Origin: Sphagnum compactum
Lineage: Eukaryota > Bryophyta > Sphagnopsida > Sphagnales
NCBI GenBank assembly: GCA_965153455.1
Contig: OZ234495.1
Coordinates: 5,208,001-5,272,000, forward strand
DNA: 64,000 nucleotides
Reading direction: 5' to 3'
The notes under the pieces were generated by a model. The model searched no databases, was not told the origin of the DNA, and was given only the letters and a program-made list of their open reading frames with translations. Positions 1 through 10,639 of this stretch are shown here, piece after piece. Each line of letters opens with the position of its first letter. The stretch's first letter is position 1. The translations under genes and the position numbers were made by a program.

Positions 1-617
1 TTCTAACCTCCTTTGCCTTCTTCTTTTTGGGGCCTTTTTTGCATGTTTTTGTGCCCTTGAACCGAATTCCCGCAATGCTGAGAACCGGATGCCTGACAGG
101 TGAAGAAGAACGGTAAGTAGGTCTCGATACAAACAACTGTTTCCCAACCTCTCCTCCTGGCAAGGACCCATGGCGTGTAGCAGCACCATGTCCCAAAAGC
201 TGTTGCATTAATGACCTAGAGACATTGAACCAAGGAGGGGTTTGCGATGAACACTCCGTACTTAAGCTCCTCCTCTCCAAGTCCTTGTCCTTGTCCCCAC
301 CCCCCACCAAGCTATCCACCCCTTCAGGTTCTTCAAAACACATTTCAAAAAACATCCACCAGTTCAGGTTCTTCAAAACCCATTGAGAACAGACACAGAC
401 ATATACAGGTAAGGAATGCAGCAAGCTGATTTACATACCAGGCTCTCGGAAGTGGTTCCTCAGCAACAACAACAGCTGCTGCTGCTCCATTGTAAAAACA
501 ATTCAACCTGTTTCTAACCAAACCAAGCCCTTGTCTTGCCAGACGACCAACAACAACTCCTGGGGCTGCTCCGTGCACCATCTCCTCTTGTTTCAAAACA
601 CCAAGAGAAAAACCCAC
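1..617 (-). CDS. Partial minus-strand gene, probable organelle-targeted basic protein (5' part only)
   Basis: Not recognised as a known family. Two coding-like segments are visible on the minus strand. The first, 617-439, begins MGFSLGVLKQEE, is rich in Ala, Val, Arg and Gly with few acidic residues (transit-peptide-like), and ends at a good splice donor (TG|GTATGT at 438). The second is a stop-free frame of about 120 codons from about 370 down to base 1. It contains an acidic/basic stretch (DKDKDLERRS) and ends in a Lys-rich run (KKGPKKKKAKE) still open at the window edge. An intron of about 70 nt would join them, but the phases do not match with the most obvious acceptors, so the exact splice is unresolved. 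A direct duplication of period 40 (317-339 and 357-379) overlaps the acceptor region and supplies two candidate 3' splice sites. The gene continues to the left of the window. What else: a segment of a decayed gene, though the long open frame argues against this. Confidence 0.5.
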
Positions 618-869
618 ACCATCACTCTATTCTCTGGACCCACATTATTACATCAGACTTGTAGAGTGGTTCACAGCTCCAAACCAAACCTCCCATATGC
701 ACCAAAAACTCTGAAATCCATCAAAATCAGCCAAAACTCCTCACTGCACAAGCCGATGCCAAACGGGAAAGCCTGTTACCACCGTTGGTTGCTTGAGAGA
801 ACGTTTAGAGAGAGACCAGACAAACAGCAGACGTGCAGGTCCTCCATGACAGTGCCCACCAAGAGCTCC

Positions 870-946
870 AAACCCTAAACCTAACACTAAAGTCTTCAAT
901 CTTTTTGAAACCCTAAACCCTAAACCTAACCTAAGCTAACCCTAAA
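870..946. promoter_or_regulatory. Telo-box cluster (AAACCCTAA-type motifs)
   Basis: Interstitial telomere-like motifs occur at 871-886 and 908-946, including two joined CCCTAAA units, just upstream of the minus-strand gene that starts near 617. In plants such telo-boxes are common in promoters of housekeeping and translation genes. The position fits a promoter or leader of that gene; it is not a chromosome end, because ordinary sequence follows on both sides. Confidence 0.5.
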
Positions 947-1000
947 GTATATAAGGTAGGTACTCTCCAATTAAGGGGAGGGTTTTTTTCATTTTTCCTT

Positions 1001-1079
1001 TGTTCCCAACATGTTCCCTTCAAGTTCCCAATTTGTTCCCATCAGGTTCCCAATGTGTTCCCCAAGGGTGTTCCCAATA
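1001..1079. repeat. Short tandem repeat of GTTCCCAA-type units
   Basis: Five or more copies of GTTCCC(AA) at spacings of roughly 14-17 bases. A related motif on the opposite strand (TTGGGAAC) recurs around 26578-26620, so it may derive from a dispersed repeat. No coding sense. Confidence 0.5.
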
Positions 1080-2920
1080 GCACCTCCCTTTAATCGTCAC
1101 ATGTAAATTTTCAATATCTTCTCCACTAATTTGCATCCCATTTTTTTCAATCGAATTTGAATTCAATTCCATTGTTGAAGCAAACTCAATTTAATTGGAA
1201 TCAAATTTAGTTGGATTGGAATTCAATTCATCTCAGTTTAGGAATTTGAATTCATTTGAATTCAACTTGTGTGGAATGTCATTCAATATTTTCATTCAAA
1301 TAAAAAAAAAATCATCAATTGATCATCACGAGTAGTGTGCAACAACATAGAACCCTAGTTAACAAACATCTAGTATCACACAATGGTGAAGGACCATTTG
1401 TAAAATGATTATGAATTTCAAACACTTAAAATATTGTCTTAATTTTGATTGGCAAAAACACTTGTGTTTAGATCTAAACATGTAACATGACTTAGTAAAA
1501 ATAATCTTATGGAAAATACCAAAAAATAATTAAATGATTTGTCAATACAGGATGGATGCACAATTCAATGCCTTCCTTTTGCGACAAAGTGCATTTTTTC
1601 CATGAGTACCCTTTGTTCAAATATTTATGGTGATAAATAATTTTTTTTAAATATTCCTCGGGATTTGGATCTAAATCAACAATTAGATTATGAACATTTT
1701 TGTCGTTTTTTATTGCTAAAATTTTTTATCCACATATAGTAAAGGACTTTTGAAGTCTAAAATATGGAGTGGTTGATTATATGCAAAATTATAAAACACC
1801 AAAATTTGCATTTATTTTTAGTTTAAACTCTTTTAGTGGTTTAGTATATGTTATAATGTGATGTGATTAAGTCATATCAAAAAATTATTGATATTTTTAG
1901 TAATTGATAGATAAAGATTTTTGGATTATGAAAAATGCACAATGTTTTCATAAGTCCTTAGAATTGCCAATATGTGTTGTTTTCGATTTTTTTTATAATA
2001 ATCATCTTTTTTATTTGTTCTACATGGGGTAATGTTCATAAGGACTTTTCTACTCTTTTTGTTAGATGTTCCAAAATCCACAGTTTTAATGGATGACTAC
2101 ATCATGAGGTATAATAAGGTTCAAAATATAGATTTAGGGTGGAAGGTTCCTAGGGTAGGAAGTTGATTAAGGTTTAAGGTTCATGTGGCTTTTGTGGTTT
2201 CATTGTGAAGGTCATGGTGATGGTTTTCTTAATTCAGTTGCGAAGGTCATGGTTGTACATTTTTTGTCAAGGTCATGGGCATGCCTTATTTCTGGAGGCC
2301 ATGGGCAATAATAGAGATAAAGATAGGTGTTTGAGGGTGACATGAGGTGGTCCTCTAAAGAGAGCAAAAAATGCAAAAAGACAACAACGTTATCATGCTT
2401 ACAGAAGAAAACTTCTCAAAACATCTTGACAAGAGGATTAGGTGCTTGAAAATGGACATGAGATTTTGGACCTTTTTGTGCAAGATCATGAAGTTAAAAA
2501 GGCCAAAAATGTCATCCATTAGATAATTGAAACAACTTTGTCCACATTTCCCAATGTGCACACAAAACATGTCATGATGCAAAAGTTTAAGCCAACCCCA
2601 TTGTGACAAATTTTGTTGCAAACCTTGTGGAATGTTCAAGGGATATAACGCCTGAGAAACACTAATAGAAAACTTGTCATTTACAACCATTCCATACGTG
2701 ACTATGTGCAACTAAATGCTACATATGACTACGAATGGTTGTTTATGCGATTACTTTTCAAATTTGGATAAATTTTGATCTTCCTTTCAACTAGGTTGTG
2801 ACTATAACCTATTTCATCTTTCCAATAGGTTGATTTTTCATGATGTCTTTGTATTTTTTACAACATCATATACAAGTTTAGTTACACATGTAATTAAAAT
2901 AGTCTCATTATATGTATAAA
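1080..2920. other. AT-rich intergenic DNA, no gene seen
   Basis: The part at 1130-1300 is a run of GAATT(C/T)GAATTC-like imperfect repeats. A minus-strand open frame at 2355-2711 has no recognisable domain; its complement reads as a broken frame. I see no supportable gene. Confidence 0.6.
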
Positions 2921-2924
2921 ATAT

Positions 2925-3670
2925 GTATTATCGCAACCCCAGCTTTGGGCTCGCGAGACCAAGGCAAGGGCTTGCAAAGGTGCGGGCCAAAAGTCAAGTG
3001 GGAGTCATATTTCATGTTCTTGGGAGTGTAGGAGAGTGCGATGGAATGAACCCACACACTCCCAAGTGGGCTCTCACTTTGGGAGTTGGAGTCCCAATGC
3101 ACTCCGAATTTTCAAAAGGCAATTGCAAGGGTCAAAAATTCATTGCATTGAAAATTTCCTATTACCATTGGAAATATCTTAAAACTTATATGTCTAAAAT
3201 GGACTCGCATGTCCCATTTGGGTACTTAAAACATAAGTTATGGCCAAAAAAAGGGTCGAGAGTCAAACTGCCAATTTGACTCCCGACCATTAAAAGTCAG
3301 GAATCACCTTGATTCGCTTGCATGTAGGTGGCATGCCACATATCGTTGGAAATCTCTTAACAAGGGCTACAACTTTGCTTAGACCTCAGCTCAATCAAAG
3401 ATTTTCACAAAAAGTTATGGGCCTCCAAAGTCGCAGGAGTCCCAATTTCAAGAATTTCAATGACAAAATGACATTTGGGGTGCAGGCCCCGTGACCAAAC
3501 ACAAAGAATATTATAAGGGGAAGGTTTTGGCTTCCCCCCAAGTTCGGGTCGTGATGAATCTTGTGAGTCCTTGTTTGCCCGTGACTCGTCCATGCACCAA
3601 AAGTGCTCCAATTATGTATTAACCAACTTGTTGTTTGGTTTGTGCAGGTCCGTGTGAATAATTGACCCAC
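2925..3670. mobile_element. Probable LTR-retrotransposon LTR fragment (solo LTR-like, gypsy style)
   Basis: This block is less AT-rich than its surroundings. Its wording is of the kind seen in plant Ty3/gypsy LTR and leader regions (AAGTTATGGCCAAAAA, CGTTGGAAATCTCTTAACAAG, TTCACAAAAAGTTATGGGC), and it has a TATA-like TATAAGGGG near 3514. No reading frame makes a known protein. Ends and target-site duplication were not found, so the boundaries are approximate. The identification rests on general resemblance, not on a second copy in the window. Confidence 0.4.
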
Positions 3671-3894
3671 TTGTCACTTATCCTAGTCCCCATCCTAGAG
3701 CTCCAGCACGCCCTTCTACCCCCAAAAGTGTTGCGAGCCAAGAAGCATACCCCAACTTTTTATCCTTTCATTATTTTCACCTTTGGATTCACATTTGAGT
3801 CTATCAAAGAGTTTGGGGGTACGTCATGTATGTTACCTAATAGGTACACATATAGGTTATTTAATAATGCATACGTGCCTATACATAGATACAT

Positions 3895-4330
3895 GCCTAC
3901 CTATTAAGTACCTACCTACTTACTAAATACCTACCTACCTATTAAATATTTACCTACCTATTTACTAAGTACCTACCTAGTTACCTACTTATTAAATACC
4001 TACATATTTATTTACTATATACCTACCTACCTAATTAATTATTAAGTACCAACCTACTATGTACCATCTACCTATCTATTACATACCTATGTAAATACCA
4101 CCTATTACTTATTTAATTATTAAGTACCTACATATTTACCATCTAGCTACTTACTATGTACCTACATACGTACCACCTACCTATTATCTATCTACCTATC
4201 TATTATGTACATACCTACTTATTTAATTACTAGGTACTTACCTACCTACCTACTATGTGTTTCCTACCTATTTACTAAGTGCCTACACATACCTACATAC
4301 CCACTAGTTATCTAATAGATGATTAAAATA
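3895..4330. repeat. CTAC/CCTA-rich degenerate microsatellite block
   Basis: Long run of CCTACCTA-type tetranucleotide repeats broken by ATTAAGTA and TTTACTA variants. Similar material recurs at 4715-4735, 53325-53480 and 54205-54530, showing a dispersed low-complexity family. Not coding. Confidence 0.75.
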
Positions 4331-7300
4331 ATTATTTAAAAACTATCTATATAGGTATTTAAAATAAATAATTATCTAAAAGTTATTTAAATATTTACTT
4401 TAAATAAAAAAAATTTAAATAGATACCTACTAAAAACCTCTGATAACTAGTAGGTAGGTTATGTAATAGTATGTGTTAAAGAATAGTTGTAACCAAGCTA
4501 TAACTATGCAACTAGACTACAACTAAAATTTTATCCCATATTTTTTGTTTTCCTTTTTAAGTTTACAAACTATATAAGTAGGTTGGTTTGGTGTAGTGAA
4601 CACATTCAATGTTTTCAATTGCAATATGGGAGGAACAAATCACATAGACTTTACCTAAAAGGCTAAACTTAAAATAAAGCAGGATTTTGTTGTAAAAGTT
4701 TTAGATCTAAACCTAGGTACCTACCTACCTAGGTTAGACCTATGGTTAGGTGACCTAGCCTAGGTGCCTTGTGGCCTATCATAAGTGGTCCAACCTTAAG
4801 TTAACCCTAGATGACTATATGGCAATCTTAAGTTGCCACATGGCATAATTTTAGGCCACCACATGACACAATCTAGTTGTTTTAATTGCATGGTTCAAGA
4901 AATATTTGTTTGACAAAATATTTCAAAAATCCAAATGATGCCACATGTCGCATTTTAAAGCTACCATGTGTGGACAAACTATTGGTGTGCATTGTAGTCA
5001 CAAGTGTAGTTGCAAGTGTAATCACATGAACTCATCCCCGGATACATGTATAAAATCACCATATCCATATCCTATTAAAAAAAAACTTCATTTGTTGTTT
5101 GCGACTAACATCATTGGCTACTTGTCGTTTGTTGCTAAGTTGATTTTAGTTGCAAGTGTCACTTGTGACTAAAATCTAGTTGTAAACAACGTCTTTTCTA
5201 CTAGTGAAAGACCTTATGTCTAGGTTAATGTAATTGTTGTCAGAAGTGAAATGAACCGAAACTTCATTAGAATTGGTCATGAAGCATGCCATCTTGATAG
5301 CCTTTGTGAAAAATAGTTCCACATCTTCATTCAAGTAGAAGGTTCAAGTGCTAAAAGTGCATCCTAGGAATGTCGCCATGGCTCTTCATTGCAAGGAATC
5401 CATGCAAATGTGAAAAACATTTATTTGCCCATTATAAGTATGAAAAAAACAAAAAGACATGTTGGCTCCTAGGACCAAGGTGATTGTTTTGTCATGGTGG
5501 GCAATTGATTTTCGCATGAGTCCCAATCAAAAGGAGGTGGTCAGGAAGAAATTAAGATCGCATTTGTATGAAGATAAACTAACTCAACACCTAATGGAAA
5601 CCCAAGTAATTTTTTTTTCTCATCCTTGGTTTCTTGCTTTTGTCCTTCTATTGTTTGTTTATTCATTTGACCTTTTTTTTGTTTTCGAAATGTTTCGGCC
5701 TTTTTTCCTTTGTACATTGGATTTGCATGTTTGAGATTTTTACCTTTTCTTAGACATTGAAAACCTTATGGTATTTTCTTTTGAAGTTTGTTCTCCGACA
5801 TAGGTTTTATTTCAAAACTTTAAGCATTTCAATGTGTTGAAAACCACTCAATAAAATAATGTGGAAGCTAATTTGGTGTCAATATCGTTCATCTTAAAGT
5901 ATTAGCTTAAGCATTTGTGAAAATCATTGAAAGGACGTAAGCATGGTGGACTGAAATTACAAAATGTTTTTGATGGCACTATGAACTCTAAAACCTATTT
6001 TGTAATGATTTGGAAATCAATCCAAATATGGATCCAAATTGATTAATCAATAAAATCCAAACAATCTTGGAAAACAATCCAGTTCATTGCTAATAACCAA
6101 AATAGCCTCAAAGTTATAATCTTTCTTTTCAAGTTTGTTTTGTAACAAAGTCAATTGCCAACGGTTTTACAACTTTCAAACCTTAAATAACCCTAAGCTC
6201 TTAAGTTCAATTTAGAAAATCTTTGTAGAAACTTAATTAATTCTAACATTTTTTAATGTGTAATAAGTCAAATCAGTTTCATTCGCCTCATATCACAAGT
6301 GTGATACAAGTTTGTAGTTTCATCCACTAATATTTGGCTAGGAACATCTAAATTTTATTAATTAAATTAAAGATCCCTAGATGTGATAGAAACTCACAAT
6401 TTTTTTCATGCATCAATGAATGGCATTTGTGGCAATTGTGGGATCTAATAGCTAAAAAACAATCATTAGTCATAGCCAATCTGGGGTTACATTAGTGTTA
6501 TGCTCCAACACTAATTTTATTTGCAGTTTTAGTGGTTACATCAACCCTATGTCATAACAAATTGTGTTGAAGCATTCATTAGAACTTTCGTTTACAAGTC
6601 TTCTAGTCTTTTTATGCAACTTGTGGATGAAATGCACAATCTTGAAATGGTCATTCAACTTGAACATTCAATTTAACAATCCTCAACCTTGAATTCCATA
6701 TTCAATATTCAACTTTGCATTAAGGATTTAATGTTGAATGAAATCCAAAATTCTATTATAGGACTTTTGGTCTTTTTATGTAAATTGTGGATTGGTCAAT
6801 ATGGTACTTCTGATTAAAAGACTAAATCTATCAGTATCTCCATTATTATATGAACTAATGTGTGAAGTACCTTTCTAGTTGGGTTTTGTGTTCCATAGGT
6901 ATACCAAAGCTTTCAACCTTTGCTTTGTTTTTCATTAGTCAATTTTGCATTATGTTTTGTTGTTGTGTGGTCTTTATGTGTAAATTTTCACCACGTGTGA
7001 CCATTTCCTTTACCTTCTAATGGTACCGACAAGTTTATGCATTCATGCATGGTAATCTAATGTATCATGATGTTTGAATACTCTAAATGTTCAAATTAGT
7101 ATTCTTTTGTATATACATGGGTTCTATTGACTTTTACATCTCACATATGCGCAAATGTGTATTTTCTTGATATTTGTATGTAGCTTTTGAACCACATTTG
7201 GTGACATCACATTTTTGAACAAGATAAATTGTGCTTTTGGTGAATAACCATGAACTATTTAGAGTTGCAATGGTGTTGTGATGATTACTAAGTACTTGTA

Positions 7301-7429
7301 AACAAGATAGATTTGGTCTAAACCTTCAAATGTATCGAATGAATTAATGTGAACATTTGTGGACTTCTGTCAAACTAATGTGGTACATATAATGACTCTA
7401 AGTGAACGATATTACATTTGGATGCAAAG
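4331..7429. other. AT-rich intergenic DNA, no gene seen
   Basis: Only short frames with no recognisable domain are present, for example 4945-5172 and 5459-5734 on the plus strand. The 91-residue frame at 5459 starts with a plausible globular stretch and then runs into Phe-rich AT sequence. It could be a decayed transposon ORF but I cannot name it. Confidence 0.5.
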
Positions 7430-7870
7430 GTCCATGTATGTTGGGTGAATATTATGAGCACCATAATACTAATATAAATTATTGCATTTGTTGCATGTGA
7501 GTATTAGTGAGTAGTTATGGACCGATTAAGATCTATTGGTGTATTATGGGCACTATAGTCAACACTTATGGTCTTATGAAAACTTCTTAGTGTTCTATGT
7601 GATTGTTCATGAACATCTATGGATCAATCAAGACTTGTTATTGTTTTATGCTAGCATTAGTGACTTCCTATGGATTGATGAAATTTGTATGTGTTTTATG
7701 TGCATAGTAGTGAACATTTGTGTACTGATGAGGACTTGTAAGTGTTTTATGTGTGCATTATTGCATACATGTGGACTAACAATTGCTTGTACATGTTTTA
7801 TGTACATTATGTGAACATTTGTCAACACTTATGGACTACTTAAAAACATGTAGTTTTGTTACTGACAGTA
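7430..7870 (+). repeat. Diverged 51-bp tandem repeat (satellite-like)
   Basis: Successive units share the pattern TTATGTG..(C/T)ATT..TGAACAT..(T/A)TGG(A/T)....GAACTTG..(A)TGTT. Aligned units between about 7590 and 7830 are 51 bases long, that is 17 codons. This explains why a 92-codon frame stays open (7536-7814) with recurring Cys/Phe/Met-rich peptides. The peptides are a by-product of the period and look unlike a real protein. Confidence 0.6.
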
Positions 7871-8599
7871 TTAGTGAACATTTATGGATTGGTGAGGACA
7901 TGGAAAATTATTCTTTCAATACGTATGAAGTCTTTTGGACTAATGAGGATTACAAAATGTCTTACAATGAATATTGCTAGTCAATTATTGATTTTTCATC
8001 ATTGGGAATATTTTAATAAGCATTACTAATATGGATAGAAAATAATATTGACTACCACTGACTATTGACGATTTTTTACACATGCATGTGATTAAAATGA
8101 CTATCAATCTGTATTAATGAAAGGAATGGATTAGTCTAGACTACTAGAAATTTGATGACTACATGTTAGTTGCATAGCCATTACTTAATCACCAATATTG
8201 GTGGTATAAACAAAATTTTGATGGTCAAATTAGTGAATTTGCCTCATGGAAATTTTTGGAAAGTGCCCAGTAGTTTTTTCATGGTTTTACATGTCTAGCT
8301 TGATGCAATTGGTGGTTGTAGATAGAATTTTTGTTTTCAAATAACACATCCATCATTAATAATTGGTAGGCAAACATTTGATTTATTATGTCCTTATTGG
8401 GTCAAGAAAATAAAAGACTACAATGTGTGTTGATGTATATACCATGTGGAGATGGAGGAATTAAGAATGGGATTCAATCATATGAGGTAAATTTTTGGAC
8501 AACATTCAAAATCTCACTACATGCATGTGAAGCAATTTGTGGGGCTACTAATGATTCCCCTACAAGTTGTGTGGGTTCGCATGCCACATCCTAGCATGC

Positions 8600-9110
8600 T
8601 ACAGTGTGGGAAACCATTGTTTATCGTAAGGACCCCCATTTTGAATGGCATGTTCGAGATTGTATGCTTGGGACATGCGAAGATTGTGGGGTTGATAATC
8701 TAGCACTCTATCCAGATGAGGAAGATGGCAATTCACATGCTATGGTTTGTTGGAAATATGTTTCAACATGGAGAAGGTTGTCACAAAAAAAAGGTGAGAA
8801 TAATAAGAAATTGAAACTATTACATATGAAAAATAATTTTGCAAAGTTTATTCAGACCTTGAAGCCAAAATTACAACTTTGCACAACACAACTTTGCTGC
8901 TAGGTGGTAGGATCAACAAATCAGAAATTTCCTTCAACATTTCTCAAATGACACTATGGTATTGATAATTGACTTTGTTGGAAACTACAACTTCAAAATT
9001 CAAAACAAAGTACATTTTATTCATTGGCATAGCTATCAATGCACAATACTTGTACATATTTCTTGGTGCAATCTACCTCAAGCCAATAAAATTATCTTTA
9101 AAGTAATCCT
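8600..9110 (+). pseudogene. Relic of a transposon-encoded protein with DFxxNYxFxxQNxxxxxHWxSxQ motif
   Basis: The frame from 8604 reads a segment with CxLGTCEDCGVDNL (zinc-ligand-like cysteines), then a basic KKLKLLHMKNNFAKF helix and LKPKLQL. After a stop and frameshift near 8900 the reading continues as ARWQDQQI, then IIDFVGNYNFKIQN and HWHSYQCTILVHISW up to about 9100. I recall this motif order from repetitive hypothetical proteins in plant genomes that appear to be transposon-encoded; I cannot name the superfamily. The split frame shows decay. The 68-codon frame just upstream (8388-8594) may be its N-terminal part. Confidence 0.5.
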
Positions 9111-9249
9111 TATTTGGGCTTGACTATGGTCCTCATAGCATTCACTCATCTTCCTTTTTGAGCTATCTATAAAGTTCATCAAAGGGAGGGTCGTTTGTCA
9201 AAACTAAAGGTGAATTCTCAAAATTAAAGTGATCACCATAGTTTTTTAA

Positions 9250-10620
9250 AAACTAAACTATGGTTTAGTTAAGTTATGGCGGCATACATTAAAAGACTAC
9301 CTAGATAGTAGGCTAACTAGCTTAAGGCCTACCTAACTCCTTATGTACCTATTAACCCATGGGCTACCTACGTAAGATAGGGATGATGAAAAACTTACAT
9401 GGGGCTATATAAGGCCTACATAAAGGCTAACTCAAAGGTTATTTAGGGGTTACTTAAGGCTACCAAAGGGCCTATCTAGGTTAGGGGATACATAGGGACT
9501 ATTAAGAAGACTATATATGGCATACCTAGGGGGCTATAAAAATATTTCCTAGACTAGGGGATACATAAGGACTATTTAAAAAACTACATACGACCTACCT
9601 TAGGGGTTATAAAAATAACTCTTAGGTTAGGGGATACATAGGGATTGCTTATGAAGCTACATAAAGTTATTTAAGGGGTTATAAAATATTTCCTAGATTA
9701 AGGGATATGTAAGGACTATTTAAGAGGTTACATAAAATTTACATAAGGGGTTATAACAATACTTCTTAAGTTAGGGGATACATAAGGATTAGTTAGGAGG
9801 TTACATAAGGCCTAGACCTATGGGGTTATAAAAATATTTTTTAGGGTAGAGGATACCTTGGGGTCACTTAAGGATTATTTAAATCTTACCTATGGTCCTA
9901 CCTTTGTTATGGGCTATCTAAGAAAAGATTTATTAAATGCTTACACACAAGGTTACATAAACGCTACCTAAGGACCTACCTAAGTTAAAAGATATGTAAA
10001 GGCTACTTAAAGAACTACATAAGGTCTACATAGGAATTATGAATCAACCTCAGGTAATCCCTACGTAATCCCCCATGTAGGCCCTATATTGTAATCTCCA
10101 TTTGCATTATGAATTAACTTTGGGTAGCCCCCTAAAAAACTAATAAGTATTTTCTAACTTAAGAAATCCCTAGCTAGCCCCACAAGTAAGATCTATGTAA
10201 CCTTATAAGTAGCATTTAGATATCCCACAACTTAGTTAAGCCCTTAAGTGCTTCCCTAAGTAGTCTTCTAAGTAGATTCTAAGTAGTTTTCCAAGTAACC
10301 TTTAGGTATCCCATAACCTAGGCAAGTCCCTAGGTGTATGTAAGCTTTTGATACATGTAAATAGGTTCTATGTGGACTTTTAAATAATCTTTAATATCTC
10401 ATAACTTAGGTAGGCTTTTAAGTGTTTCCTTAAATTCCCTAAATAACCCCCTAATTAGTCTTTAGGTTCCCCATAGCTTAGATAGACTTTTTAATGTTTT
10501 CCTCCTTGGGTAGGCTTCTAAATAACCCCTAGATATTCTGAAATTTACAAAATCATCAACTAGTCCTTCATGTAAGCTTTGTGTAATTCATTAAGTCCCC
10601 TTTAAATATCACATAAGTAG
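9250..10620. repeat. Degenerate repeat block in two opposed halves
   Basis: From about 9290 to 10030 the plus strand repeats units of about 90-120 bases with TTAGGGGATACATA(A/G)GGA, CTACATAAGGCCTACCTAAGG and GGGGTTATAAAAATA. From about 10040 to 10560 the complementary vocabulary appears instead (GGTATCCCATAACCTAG, AAGTAACCTTTAGGTA, CTAAGTAG). The two halves are therefore inverted relative to each other and could fold back. No coding frame is present. Confidence 0.6.
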
Positions 10621-10639
10621 ACCCTTAATTGAACACTTA

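Noticed and set aside
870-946. Chromosome end (telomere)
   Set aside because: Only a few degenerate CCCTAAA units within genic sequence; telo-box interpretation is better.
2355-2711. 118-codon minus-strand frame as a gene
   Set aside because: No recognisable motif, AT-rich composition, no splice or promoter context; could be a decayed retroelement on either strand.
3895-4330. CRISPR-like or satellite array from the regular CCTACCTA repeats
   Set aside because: No fixed repeat-spacer alternation; it is low-complexity tetranucleotide DNA in a plant nuclear context.
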